DNA of 64,000 bases from Planctomycetota bacterium (GTDB taxonomy: Bacteria > Planctomycetota > UBA11346). The position numbers and the translations under genes are program-made. The stretch is taken from assembly GCA_016745075.1 (NCBI GenBank), contig JADGDD010000002.1:194034-258033 (forward strand), read 5' to 3'. The notes beneath the pieces were generated by a model that saw only the letters and a list, made by a program, of their open reading frames with translations, ran no database searches and was not told where the DNA came from. Of this stretch, positions 42,656-51,695 are shown in pieces. Position 1 is the first letter of the stretch; the number at the start of each line of letters is the position of its first letter.

Positions 42656-43711
42656 CTAATGCGTAATGCGTTCTTTATCTATACAGATTCCGTTTTGATA
42701 AGTATGCCAAGCGACAGACCTAATCCACGGACGAAGGTCGGCAGGTAGAGTAAAGCCATCGGGGTAAATGACTTCAACATCAAGCTGTTGAGAGCCCCAA
42801 GCATCTCTCCCACTAATAGCGCTATGACGTGTCATATACCGAACATCAATAATTGGTTGTTCACCGTGTCGGCGGGCAGCCCGCGCGCGACCACACTTAT
42901 CATCGACGACTCGAAAACATTCAGGAAAATGTGGAAATGATTTATCCATATAGCCAGGGACTTTGATGAAGGTTGAACCGCCAGGAAAGAGCCCCCAGTC
43001 AGTTGCGAGACAATAGGGGCTTGATTGAACTCGGCGTTTTCTTCCGTTTGGATGCCACGCAACCAGTCCGTCACACCACTCTGGTTTCGTAAACTGATGA
43101 TCAAAAGGTGTATAAGCAGTGACGCGTGCGCGTATTGTCACGACACGAACTTTCACGCTTTGCCTAGCCTGTTGCATACTCACTACAGGGAAATCTGTAG
43201 GATATCGTTCTTGGTAATGAGAGTTTGGAGCCCAAACCAGAGGGGCAGATTCATTCACAGCTGAAGCCTGTATCTCAGTCTTAGTCTGTGATGGTGTTGA
43301 CTGTACGGATGTGACTTTGTCGTCCTCACTTACAGCAATACCAGCAGAGGTCGCTACTAAAAAAGATTCACGTGAGAGCGGATGCATTGTTACGGCTACT
43401 GAAGTCCGTTGTATTGAGGCTCGCTGCACAGGCCATGTTGGCAATGATGCTTCATGTAGTTGAGAGAAGACAGCTCCACAGGCGAGTAGAGTGCAGAATC
43501 CAAGGCCGCCTGCACAGAGCGCCAAGAGACGACGGTTAAAAACAAGGCACCGTGATAAGCGGCTCTCGTTCAAAAGGCTGCGCATATTACTTTGCACCTG
43601 CGCTAATACACGGTGGTCAGAATCATAAGTCCCACCGCCCAGTGTCTCATTCGACACTGACACTGGCAACACCGCCTCATCCCCAATACATCCAAGTCTT
43701 CCACTAATCAT
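42656..43711 (-). CDS. Membrane-anchored 3D-domain protein (cell-wall-associated type)
   Basis: 351 residues. A transmembrane anchor (about 62-84) follows an N-terminal cytoplasmic part. The C-terminal domain (about 200-325) is a double-psi beta barrel of the 3D/RlpA/MltA-type: 'RVTAYTPFD', 'CLATDWGLFPGGSTFIKVPGY' (key: ATDWGLFPGG), 'FRVVDDKCGRAR' and 'IDVRYMTR' carry the three conserved Asp that name the domain. Members act in or near peptidoglycan (YabE/YocH-like, MltA). The start is uncertain: ATG 43711 or ATG 43585, the latter preceded by AGGTG. Confidence 0.75.
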   Translation of the reverse strand: MISGRLGCIGDEAVLPVSVSNETLGGGTYDSDHRVLAQVQSNMRSLLNESRLSRCLVFNRRLLALCAGGLGFCTLLACGAVFSQLHEASLPTWPVQRASIQRTSVAVTMHPLSRESFLVATSAGIAVSEDDKVTSVQSTPSQTKTEIQASAVNESAPLVWAPNSHYQERYPTDFPVVSMQQARQSVKVRVVTIRARVTAYTPFDHQFTKPEWCDGLVAWHPNGRKRRVQSSPYCLATDWGLFPGGSTFIKVPGYMDKSFPHFPECFRVVDDKCGRARAARRHGEQPIIDVRYMTRHSAISGRDAWGSQQLDVEVIYPDGFTLPADLRPWIRSVAWHTYQNGICIDKERITH

Positions 43712-43800
43712 ACGCTGAACTCAGAAACATAGCACGTTAGAACTCCGGTCCATAGACAATATCAGAACCCTCCACAATAAAATAGACATATATATTTTAG

Positions 43801-43828
43801 TTGAGTTTCTTCTTGGGCGTGCTATTGT
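43801..43828 (+). promoter_or_regulatory. Promoter directly in front of the transposase gene
   Basis: TTGAGT (43801-43806), a 16-base spacer and TATTGT (43823-43828), with the ATG starting five bases later. This is the third gene in the window with its start codon immediately behind a -10 box. Confidence 0.4.
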
Positions 43829-43833
43829 AGAGG

Positions 43834-44865
43834 ATGGTTATTGCTCGTAGCAAGATTGTAAAAGCGGATGTGCCAGGATGTTATCATGTAACGAGCAGGT
43901 GTGTTCGTCAGGAATTTCTGCTGGATTATGAAGGGCAGATTTCTGCTAAGCGGTTATTTATCAGCAGTTTAAAGAAACAGTCCCAGTTGATGGCGGTTGA
44001 AGTTTTGGCTTATGCTGTGATGTCTAATCATGTTCATTTGGTTGTGCGTATTAGGCCGGATGTTGCACAAACTTGGAGTGCGGCAGAGGTTGTGGACCGG
44101 TGGGTAGAGTTGGTTCCACCTCGTTTGGAAGATCATGTTACTCCCGTTGAATTGGATGAAGGCCGTCGTTTGTGTCTTGCTGCTGATGCGAGCTGGGTGG
44201 TAGAGAGACGGGCAAGATTGTGCAGTTTGAGCTGGTTTATGCGGTTAATTAAGCATCGTTTTGCTATTTGGGCGAATAAAGAACAGGGTAAAACAGGGCA
44301 TTTTTGGGATGCTCGTTTTTATTCTTCGGCTTTAGTGGATCAGGCGGCAATTCTTGCTTGTATGGTCTATGTTGAGCTGAACCCCGTTCGAGCACGAATG
44401 GTTAAAGAGCCAAGTCAATCAATAGACACCAGTTTTTCTCAACGTTTGAATGGTGAGAATTCAGCATGGGTACTTTCTTTAGATCAATGCGGTGTGTATG
44501 AATATGAGCTTGTCCAAGCACGAGAGGGGCCTTTTTTAGACGAAGGGTATGATGTTGAATCTATGGGTGAAAGTGGTTTGGATTCAGAAATACAATGGCG
44601 CTATGTGTCTCCTGTGATTACAGATGGGGAATACTGCGCCTTGGTGCAACGTACGGCGCAAGGTGTTAATGGAAGGCTTCAGCAAGAGTTTGCTCATGAT
44701 CCATTGTTGGATCGTATGCAGTTGCGTTCGGAACAATGGCTGGCGACAATGCGTTCTGGAAAACAAATGCTTGGGACGGTTGTTGGTCGTTCGTCAACGC
44801 GTTTACACGAAGCGGCTGTTCGAGGTATGCGGTGGCTGCGTAATACGAGTAGTGTGTTTAATTGA
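43834..44865 (+). CDS. IS200-like/REP-associated tyrosine transposase (RAYT)
   Basis: 343-residue Y1 (HUH) transposase of the REP-associated group. N-terminal 'GCYHVTSRCVRQEF', the HUH motif 'SNHVHLVV', 'FMRLIKHRFAIWAN', 'GHFWDARFYSSALV' and the Tyr-bearing 'YVELNPVRARM' are characteristic. The C-terminal extension (about 230-343) is specific to this lineage and of unknown role. No inverted-repeat ends, target duplication or REP-like hairpins are visible beside it, so it looks like a single domesticated copy rather than an active element. Its end overlaps the convergent yqgE by eight bases. Confidence 0.85.
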   Translation: MVIARSKIVKADVPGCYHVTSRCVRQEFLLDYEGQISAKRLFISSLKKQSQLMAVEVLAYAVMSNHVHLVVRIRPDVAQTWSAAEVVDRWVELVPPRLEDHVTPVELDEGRRLCLAADASWVVERRARLCSLSWFMRLIKHRFAIWANKEQGKTGHFWDARFYSSALVDQAAILACMVYVELNPVRARMVKEPSQSIDTSFSQRLNGENSAWVLSLDQCGVYEYELVQAREGPFLDEGYDVESMGESGLDSEIQWRYVSPVITDGEYCALVQRTAQGVNGRLQQEFAHDPLLDRMQLRSEQWLATMRSGKQMLGTVVGRSSTRLHEAAVRGMRWLRNTSSVFN

Positions 44866-45403
44866 GCTTTGTTGCGGGATGACGAGACTGATAAAATAAA
44901 GAATCAGAGCTACAAAGTTCTTCCCAGAGTCCATCTTGAGAATTGGATTGTAGCAGTAAAGAAGGGTGTCCGTCACGTATGAGCCAGCCTCCTTGGTCAA
45001 TTTCTTGCTCTAGTTGTTCTGGCCCCCAGCCGGTATGACCAAGGAAGAGCCGCGGCCCGCAATTAACTGTAGTAGACATTGCTTCAGTAATTTGCGTCAC
45101 AGAGCCACCTGCGTAGAGACGGTCTCCTAGTGGACAGGCATCATCTATATCATTAAAGCCGTGTAGCAGTAAGCCCTGCTCTCTGTCTACGGGCCCACCT
45201 TCTGCACAAATTTTCATTCCTAATAGATCATTCGGACAATCTTCCCAAATCTCATCAATCGAAGATGTTAGGCTACGGTTCAGTATTAACCCCATAGAGC
45301 CGTCCTCAGTGTGTTCAACTATGTAGACAATGCTGCGAGCAAAATTATTGTCCATCAACTGCGGCGATGCCACCAGAAACGAGCCAGGATATAGGCTAAG
45401 CAT
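44858..45403 (-). CDS. UPF0301 protein YqgE/AlgH
   Basis: 181 residues, whole length of the family. 'YPGSFLVASPQL', 'FARSIVYIVEHTEDGSMGLILNR' (key: EDGSMGLILNR), 'AEGGPVDREQGLLLHG', 'GYAGWGPEQLEQEI' in the form 'GHTGWGPEQLEQEI' are the hallmark segments. Function is unsettled; AlgH was first described as a transcriptional regulator of alginate in Pseudomonas. Reverse strand, 26 bases after the ExbD-like gene, probably cotranscribed with it. Confidence 0.9.
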   Translation of the reverse strand: MLSLYPGSFLVASPQLMDNNFARSIVYIVEHTEDGSMGLILNRSLTSSIDEIWEDCPNDLLGMKICAEGGPVDREQGLLLHGFNDIDDACPLGDRLYAGGSVTQITEAMSTTVNCGPRLFLGHTGWGPEQLEQEIDQGGWLIRDGHPSLLLQSNSQDGLWEELCSSDSLFYQSRHPATKLN

Positions 45404-45429
45404 AATGTATAGTTTAAAAGAAAAGAGCG

Positions 45430-46062
45430 TTAACGCAAGCAGAGTAGATGAGCAAGTTCACGACCTTGAAGGTGATTGGTATGATTGCGCAAGAGTGGTG
45501 GAGCAAAGGCCACTTCACGTGTGTCCTGTGCGTGACTATCGGCTATGCTGGTAATAAAATCGCCATCATGGACCATGACGTTATCATAAGCCCACAAGGC
45601 ATAACGCCAAGGTAGCCCAGAGAAGCAATGAATAACAACCGGTTGTTTTTGAGTGCTGACTCGTTTGTTTAATTCTGTAGAAATAAATTCAGTCATTATC
45701 GACATATTTGTTTCGTCATCTACAGGATTTCCGCTTAATCGAATCTGTTCGCCTCCAATACGAACAATTGCATCAAGCCGTGTTTTGCTCTGTTGTTGAT
45801 TCCATTGTGCATGCAGGTCACGTTCACTGTGGCTGCGGTTGTATCCAATTGGGGTAATCACAATCGAAATGTCTTCCTGTGGAACAATCGCAGGAGGTGG
45901 AATGCTGCTGCTTCCGTTGGTTGGTAGTAAATGACTGATTGTCATTTCATCGGGGACAAACTTGGTTGTCAGGATAAAAAAGATCAGCAGCAAGAAGATT
46001 ATATCAATAAAGGAGGTGAGGTCACTTTTCTCTTCGAGTTCATTCTGGTCTATCGTCGGCAT
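45430..46062 (-). CDS. ExbD/TolR-family energy-transduction protein
   Basis: 210 residues. One transmembrane helix near the N-terminus (about 15-37) carries the essential Asp in 'TSFIDIIFLLLIFFIL', which takes up protons in ExbBD/TolQR motors. The periplasmic domain is longer than usual (about 170 residues against roughly 95). No ExbB/TolQ or TonB gene is beside it, so the partner must be elsewhere. AGGG is nine bases before the ATG. Divergent from gnd. Confidence 0.85.
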   Translation of the reverse strand: MPTIDQNELEEKSDLTSFIDIIFLLLIFFILTTKFVPDEMTISHLLPTNGSSSIPPPAIVPQEDISIVITPIGYNRSHSERDLHAQWNQQQSKTRLDAIVRIGGEQIRLSGNPVDDETNMSIMTEFISTELNKRVSTQKQPVVIHCFSGLPWRYALWAYDNVMVHDGDFITSIADSHAQDTREVAFAPPLLRNHTNHLQGRELAHLLCLR

Positions 46063-46248
46063 AGCTGTATTCCCTGTGAAGGTGAACGTAGTCTGAGCTT
46101 AGTGGTTCACTTGCACCTGTGAAGAGCTCCCTAGCATGCGGCTTCACATCTCAATATTGGAAGCTTTCTGTTGTGGGCCAACTATCGGCTAAGAGCCATA
46201 TGGCGCACGTAAAAGAACAGCAGCCATTGCATCTGAAAAGGACATTCT

Positions 46249-47727
46249 ATGACTGAAGCTGCTGTTGAAGCGATAGGCGATATAGCTCTTATAGGGCTTG
46301 CTGTTATGGGCCAAAACCTCATTTTGAATATGAACGATCATGATTTTACTGTGGTCGCCTATAACCGCACAACGAGCAAGGTGGATGACTTTCTCGCGGG
46401 TGCTGCCAAAGGTACAAATATTATTGGTGCACATTCTATAGAAGAAATGGTATCGCTTTTGAAGCGCCCACGTCGCATTATGATGCTCGTCAAGGCGGGT
46501 GCAGCGGTTGACGCATTCATAGAACAAGTGCTGCCTTTCTTAGAGGAAGGGGATATCATCATTGATGGTGGTAACAGCCACTTCCCAGATACCCGCCGCC
46601 GTGCAGCGAGCTTGGAAGAAAAAGGAATACTTTTTGTTGGCTCTGGTGTGTCTGGTGGAGAAGAAGGGGCGCGATTTGGCCCATCTATGATGCCCGGTGG
46701 AGATAAACGCGCTTGGGAACATATCAAACCTATTTTTCAATCCGTAGCAGCAAAAGTGGACGATACAAACGGTGAAGCCCCATGCTGTGATTGGGTTGGT
46801 GCAGATGGTGCTGGGCATTTTGTTAAAATGGTGCACAACGGTATTGAGTATGGTGACATGCAGCTTATTTGTGAAGCGTATGCCATCATGAAAAACGGCC
46901 TCGGCATGACAGAGGCAGAAATGAGTGATGTTCTTGGTGAATGGAATACTGGAGAACTTGATAGTTACTTAATCGAAATCACTCGTGATATTCTTGCTTT
47001 CCAAGATGATGATGGTGCGCCACTGGTCACAAAAATACTTGATAAAGCCGGCCAAAAAGGCACTGGTAAATGGACGGTAGATGCCGCTACTGATTACGGC
47101 ACCCCAGTAACGCTTATAGCCGAAGCAGTATTTAGTCGTTGTGTGTCCGCTTTAAAAGACGAACGCGTTGCCGCTGCACCAATTTTGCCGGGACCAAACG
47201 CTACCTTTACTGGCGACAAAACGGCCTTTGTTGAAAGTGTTCGCAAAGCACTCTATGCATCAAAAATTGTCAGCTATGCGCAAGGCTATATGCTTATGAA
47301 AGCAGCGGCAGAAGAATATAATTGGGACCTAAATTACGGCGGAATCGCTCTCATGTGGCGTGGTGGTTGTATTATTCGTTCTCGTTTCCTTGGTAAAATT
47401 AAAGAGGCGTTTGATAAAAATTCAGCGTTGTCAAATTTATTATTGGACGATTTCTTCACCAGTGCCATTGCAGAATGTCAAGATGCATGGCGTGAAGTTG
47501 TCGCAGAATCTGTTCGTCTTGGTATACCAGTACCAGCATTTTCAACGGCATTGTCATTCTATGATGGCTATCGTTCTGCGGTATTACCAGCAAATTTGTT
47601 ACAAGCCCAAAGAGATTATTTTGGTGCGCATACCTATCAACGCGTAGACGATGAAAGTGGAGCGTGGCATCATACCAATTGGACTGGAACTGGTGGGGAT
47701 GTCGCCTCATCAACCTACGATGTCTAA
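46249..47727 (+). CDS. gnd: 6-phosphogluconate dehydrogenase (decarboxylating)
   Basis: 492 residues. Oxidises 6-phosphogluconate to ribulose 5-phosphate, CO2 and NADPH. 'IALIGLAVMGQNL' (NADP Rossmann motif), 'IIDGGNSHFPDT', 'GSGVSGGEEGARFGPSMMPGG' (key: SGVSGGEEGA), catalytic Lys in 'HFVKMVHNGIEYGDMQ' and 'GQKGTGKWT' are diagnostic. AAAAGGA precedes the ATG. First gene of a sugar-phosphate operon with rpiB 17 bases downstream, then an EamA transporter, pgi and prmC. Confidence 0.96.
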   Translation: MTEAAVEAIGDIALIGLAVMGQNLILNMNDHDFTVVAYNRTTSKVDDFLAGAAKGTNIIGAHSIEEMVSLLKRPRRIMMLVKAGAAVDAFIEQVLPFLEEGDIIIDGGNSHFPDTRRRAASLEEKGILFVGSGVSGGEEGARFGPSMMPGGDKRAWEHIKPIFQSVAAKVDDTNGEAPCCDWVGADGAGHFVKMVHNGIEYGDMQLICEAYAIMKNGLGMTEAEMSDVLGEWNTGELDSYLIEITRDILAFQDDDGAPLVTKILDKAGQKGTGKWTVDAATDYGTPVTLIAEAVFSRCVSALKDERVAAAPILPGPNATFTGDKTAFVESVRKALYASKIVSYAQGYMLMKAAAEEYNWDLNYGGIALMWRGGCIIRSRFLGKIKEAFDKNSALSNLLLDDFFTSAIAECQDAWREVVAESVRLGIPVPAFSTALSFYDGYRSAVLPANLLQAQRDYFGAHTYQRVDDESGAWHHTNWTGTGGDVASSTYDV

Positions 47728-47744
47728 AAAAAAGGATTTTTTAT

Positions 47745-48173
47745 ATGAAAATTGCACTCGGATCAGATCATGCAGGTTATGATTACAAAGAAGCGGTTAA
47801 AAAGCATGTCCTTGCTCGCGGCCATGAGGTTATTGACTGTGGTTGTGATAGTGCAGAACGCTGTGACTATCCAGATTTTTGTGGTGTAGCGGCCCAAAAA
47901 GTGGCCGATGGTGAAGCAGACCGTTGCATTGTTTTTGGCGGTTCTGGTAACGGCGAAGCTATTGTTGCCAACCGTGTGCGTGGCGTGCGTTGTGCCCTGT
48001 GTTGGAGTGAAGACACTGCTCGCTGGGGCCGTGGGCATAATGATGCCAATGGTTTGTCTATTGGTGCTCGTACCGTCAGCGAAGAGTTTGCTCTTAGGTT
48101 AGTAGATATTTGGTTGGAAGAACCATTTGAAGGTGGTCGTCATCAACCACGTATTGAAAAAATAGACGCGTAA
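47745..48173 (+). CDS. rpiB: Ribose-5-phosphate isomerase B
   Basis: 142 residues. Interconverts ribulose 5-phosphate and ribose 5-phosphate, the step after gnd. 'IALGSDHAGYDYKEAV' and 'RGHNDANGLSIGAR' are family landmarks. The active-site loop reads 'GGSGNGEAIVAN', with Gly in place of the catalytic Cys of E. coli RpiB and a Glu nearby. This is the actinobacterial (Mycobacterium) subtype, in which Glu acts as the base. The ATG at 47745 follows AAGGA; an upstream in-frame start inside gnd is not needed. Confidence 0.92.
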   Translation: MKIALGSDHAGYDYKEAVKKHVLARGHEVIDCGCDSAERCDYPDFCGVAAQKVADGEADRCIVFGGSGNGEAIVANRVRGVRCALCWSEDTARWGRGHNDANGLSIGARTVSEEFALRLVDIWLEEPFEGGRHQPRIEKIDA

Positions 48174-48182
48174 TACCTTTTT

Positions 48183-49082
48183 ATGCGGGCATTGCTCATT
48201 ACCTTGTTGGCTCCACTGTTGTGGGGCACAACTATTTTCACCGCACAAATGTGGTTGAGCGAATTAAATTCGTACAGCCTTTTTTTAAGTGCTATGCGCT
48301 GCTTACCTGCTGGCTTGCTTTTACTCGCTATAGGCGGCTGGAAGGTGCATACACCTCTGTGGAAAATAGCAGTGCTTGGGGTGTTGAATTTCAGTGTATT
48401 CTTTTCCTGCTTATTTTATGCAGGCTGGGTTATGCCTGGCGGTATGGCAGCGACGCTTATTGCAGCAACCCCCTTAGTCGTGGTTTTGTTCGCATGGCCA
48501 GTGCTCGGTGATAAACCACATGTCAAGACGATGATTACCTGTGTCGTGGGTATGGCAGGCGTTGCTATCATGGTTTTGAATAAGGGTGATAGCCTTAATC
48601 CACTTGGCTTACTCGCTTGTTTTATCGCTCTACTCAGTTGGCCGCTTGGTATTGTGCTTGGCGCTAAATGGACCAAGCATGTAAATCTTATGCCCTTTAC
48701 GGCGTGGCAGTTATTATTTGGCGGTGGAATTTTACTTGTGGCCTCACTCTTCTATGAAGGTGTACCGCCGTCCGTTAGCCCAGCAGCATGGGGTAGCCTT
48801 GCCTGGCTGAGTTTTGCCACAACAGGTGTAGCCTATCTTGCATGGTTTTATGGTCTGGATCGCTGTAATATGGTAACGGTTTCTATGCTTGCCTTGGCCA
48901 GCCCACTTATTGCATATATTCTAGATATTGTCTGGAAAGGTATTGCTCCTGGTGTGGCAGAGTGTTGTGGAGCAGTGCTTATTCTTGCCGCTATTGCATA
49001 CCAAAACATAACTGCGCATATGGATGCGGGAAAAGATGTACAAAAAAGGGAAATCCCATTGCCTCATGAGTCTGAGGGCTAA
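48183..49082 (+). CDS. EamA/DMT-family transporter
   Basis: 299 residues with ten predicted transmembrane helices in two five-helix repeats, each an EamA (DUF6) domain. 'WGTTIFTAQMWL' near the start and 'CNMVTVSMLALASPLIAYILD' (key: MLALASPL) in the second repeat are typical of the drug/metabolite transporter family. Substrate cannot be told from sequence. It has no clear Shine-Dalgarno and begins nine bases after rpiB. Confidence 0.85.
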   Translation: MRALLITLLAPLLWGTTIFTAQMWLSELNSYSLFLSAMRCLPAGLLLLAIGGWKVHTPLWKIAVLGVLNFSVFFSCLFYAGWVMPGGMAATLIAATPLVVVLFAWPVLGDKPHVKTMITCVVGMAGVAIMVLNKGDSLNPLGLLACFIALLSWPLGIVLGAKWTKHVNLMPFTAWQLLFGGGILLVASLFYEGVPPSVSPAAWGSLAWLSFATTGVAYLAWFYGLDRCNMVTVSMLALASPLIAYILDIVWKGIAPGVAECCGAVLILAAIAYQNITAHMDAGKDVQKREIPLPHESEG

Positions 49083-49124
49083 ACTCGCGCCTTTATTAGT
49101 TTACATACTAAAAGGAGGGCGATC

Positions 49125-50774
49125 ATGTCTCTTACCCGTAGCGAATCTTGGAAAAACCTAAAGCAACACGCCAAAGAAATAAAAGGCACTCATTTGCGTG
49201 ATCTTATGCAAGATGGCAAGCGTTGCAAAGCCATGTGTGTTGAATCTGATGGTATCCTTTTGGATTACTCTCGTCAAAATGCGTCACAAGAAACTACCGC
49301 CGCATTGTTGGCTTTGGCACAAGAAACTGGCTTGAAGAAAAAAATTAAAGCAATGGTTTCCGGTAAAAAAATAAATAATACAGAAAACCGTGCCGTTTTG
49401 CATACGGCCTTACGCGCAGATGCGAAAGCCGTTGTAAAAGTTGATGGTAAAAATGTTATTCCAGACGTACACGCCGTTTTGAAGGATATTCGTGCGTTCT
49501 CAAATAAGGTTCGCTCAGGTAAATGGCTTGGTGCAACAGGCAAAACATTAAAAGATGTTGTCGCTATTGGTATTGGCGGATCATACTTAGGCCCAGAATT
49601 TATTTCTGAAGCGCTCAGGACAGACAAAGCCTGTGCTCGTGCAGCAAGCGGTCGTCGCGTTCGTTTTCTTGCAAACGTAGACCCAATTGATGTCAGTCGT
49701 AACTTGGAAGATTTTGATCCAGAAACTACTTTGGTTGTTGTTATTTCCAAAACGTTTACCACATCAGAGACGATGTTGAATGCAAAAACAATACGTGCGT
49801 GGATTACAAAAAAACTGGGTAAAGAAGCCGTTGCCAAACATGTGGTTGCTGTCAGCACCAACCACGAAGCTGTTGCCGACTTTGGCATAGACCCGAAGAA
49901 TGTCTTTGGTTTTTGGGACTGGGTTGGTGGTCGTTATAGCGTTTGTTCTGCTGTTGGTATTTTGCCGCTCGCATTGCAATATGGCTATAAAAATATTGAC
50001 GTATTCCTTGCTGGTGCACGCGCTATGGATGATCATTTTGCTACAGCACCGCTTGGTAAAAATATTCCGGTATTACTTGGTCTCTACGGTGTTTGGAACA
50101 GTAGTTTCCTTGGCCGTAAGACGCGCGCCTTGTTGCCATATTGCCAAGCTTTATTAAAACTTGCGCCGCATATCCAACAAGTTGATATGGAATCAAATGG
50201 TAAAGGTGTGGATGTTGATGGTAAAGCACTTGGTTTTGATGCAGGTGAAGTCGATTTTGGTGAGCCAGGAACAAATGGTCAGCATAGTTTCTATCAATTG
50301 ATGCACCAAGGCCAAGTTGTTCCAGCGGATTTCATCGGTTTCAAAAAATCACAGCAGCCAATTAAAGTAGCAGGTCATCCAGTCAGTAATCATGATGAAT
50401 TGATGGCAAATTTCTTTGCTCAGCCAGACGCGCTTGCTTTTGGTAAAACAGCAGCCGAAGTTGCTGCACAAGGGATTGAAGCAGATGTAGTCCCTCACAA
50501 AGTTTTCCCTGGCAACCGTCCATCCAATGTGTTGTTAATTGATGAATTAAATGCGTATAGTTGTGGTCAATTACTGGCCTTGTATGAACACCGGACAGCG
50601 GTACAGGGTTTCATTTGGAATTTGAATAGTTTTGACCAAATGGGTGTAGAACTTGGTAAAGTTCTTGCAAAACAAGTCGTTAGTCAATTAGCCGATAGCC
50701 GCAAGAAAAAAGCTCCGATCACAGGCTTTAATCCATCAACTACGGCATTGCTGAAAAAATATCTTGATGCGTGA
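49125..50774 (+). CDS. pgi: Glucose-6-phosphate isomerase
   Basis: 549 residues, the usual bacterial long form. Interconverts glucose 6-phosphate and fructose 6-phosphate. Signatures: '[13 protein letters not shown]', '[13 protein letters not shown]', '[22 protein letters not shown]' (key: DWVGGRYSV), '[17 protein letters not shown]' with catalytic His and '[14 protein letters not shown]' with the ring-opening Lys. AAAGGAGGG precedes the ATG. It overlaps prmC by eight bases. Confidence 0.97.
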   Translation: MSLTRSESWKNLKQHAKEIKGTHLRDLMQDGKRCKAMCVESDGILLDYSRQNASQETTAALLALAQETGLKKKIKAMVSGKKINNTENRAVLHTALRADAKAVVKVDGKNVIPDVHAVLKDIRAFSNKVRSGKWLGATGKTLKDVVAIGIGGSYLGPEFISEALRTDKACARAASGRRVRFLANVDPIDVSRNLEDFDPETTLVVVISKTFTTSETMLNAKTIRAWITKKLGKEAVAKHVVAVSTNHEAVADFGIDPKNVFGFWDWVGGRYSVCSAVGILPLALQYGYKNIDVFLAGARAMDDHFATAPLGKNIPVLLGLYGVWNSSFLGRKTRALLPYCQALLKLAPHIQQVDMESNGKGVDVDGKALGFDAGEVDFGEPGTNGQHSFYQLMHQGQVVPADFIGFKKSQQPIKVAGHPVSNHDELMANFFAQPDALAFGKTAAEVAAQGIEADVVPHKVFPGNRPSNVLLIDELNAYSCGQLLALYEHRTAVQGFIWNLNSFDQMGVELGKVLAKQVVSQLADSRKKKAPITGFNPSTTALLKKYLDA

Positions 50775-51621
50775 GAACGTTCATCAAGAGCTTCCCAAGC
50801 TGCTGCCCTTAATTGAAAAGAGCACAGCTTGGTTAGCAGGCAAGGGTATAGAGAATGCTCGTCGAGAAACCGAGTGGTTGTTTAGTGCAGCCCTCGGTTT
50901 TAGCCGTTTAGATTTATATACTCGTTTTGATATGTTATTGAATGAAGACCAAGTTGTGGTTTTACGAGAGTGGGTACAAAGGCGCGGTCAACGTGAGCCG
51001 CTTGCGTATATTATTGGCACCCAGCCATTTTGTTCCTTAGAATTACTCGTAAATAGTTCAGTCTTGGTGCCTCGTTCAGAAACAGAAGAATTAGTTGAGC
51101 GTATTATCACTGAACATTCCGTTGGTGAAAAATATACTGTACTGGATATTGGCACTGGTTCCGGTGCTATTGCTTTATCCTTAAAACATGCACGTCCACA
51201 GTGGCAGGTGCATGCAACAGATATGAGTGCAGCAGCCATAGAAGTAGCACGCAGGAATGCCGAGAATGCGGGTTTGGCGTGCATCTTCCATGAGGGGCAT
51301 CTTGCGAGTCATTTAAGTCAGACTTGGGATATTGTTGTCGCAAACCTTCCCTATATTGCGTACGATGAAAAACAATTATGTGACCCTGAAATAGAACATG
51401 AGCCGAGCCAAGCCCTGTGGGCCGAAGATGATGGCATGGCTCTCATCAGAGAATGCATCGCAGACGCAGACCGTTTTCTTGAAGAAAAAGGCGAGCTCTG
51501 GTTGGAATACGGCTTTCAACAAGCAGAGGCTGTAGCATCTTGTGCTTCAGAACATGGCTTTATCTGTACTGGTTTTCAAGACATGAGTGGTAACGACCGG
51601 TTCTGTAAAATCGCGCGGTAA
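50767..51621 (+). CDS. prmC: Peptide chain release factor N5-glutamine methyltransferase
   Basis: 284 residues. Methylates the Gln of the GGQ motif in RF1 and RF2 with S-adenosylmethionine. N-terminal helical substrate domain; '[31 protein letters not shown]' (key: [13 protein letters not shown]), SAM motif '[15 protein letters not shown]', and the glutamine-binding 'NLPYIA' in place of the common NPPY. The ATG at 50767 lies inside the end of pgi. prfA is not in the window. Confidence 0.93.
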   Translation: MRENVHQELPKLLPLIEKSTAWLAGKGIENARRETEWLFSAALGFSRLDLYTRFDMLLNEDQVVVLREWVQRRGQREPLAYIIGTQPFCSLELLVNSSVLVPRSETEELVERIITEHSVGEKYTVLDIGTGSGAIALSLKHARPQWQVHATDMSAAAIEVARRNAENAGLACIFHEGHLASHLSQTWDIVVANLPYIAYDEKQLCDPEIEHEPSQALWAEDDGMALIRECIADADRFLEEKGELWLEYGFQQAEAVASCASEHGFICTGFQDMSGNDRFCKIAR

Positions 51622-51695
51622 ATATCATAGTGTAAGTTTACTTGCTTCAGTCCGTCTATTGATACTATACGAACATAGAAATGGAGAGTATGGTT

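Noticed and set aside
43712..43833. REP-like palindromes or insertion-sequence ends beside the transposase
   Set aside because: Looked for inverted repeats and target duplication on both sides; none seen.
49274..49888. Reverse-strand open frame of 204 codons
   Set aside because: It is antisense to pgi, whose motifs are intact throughout; no support for a second gene.
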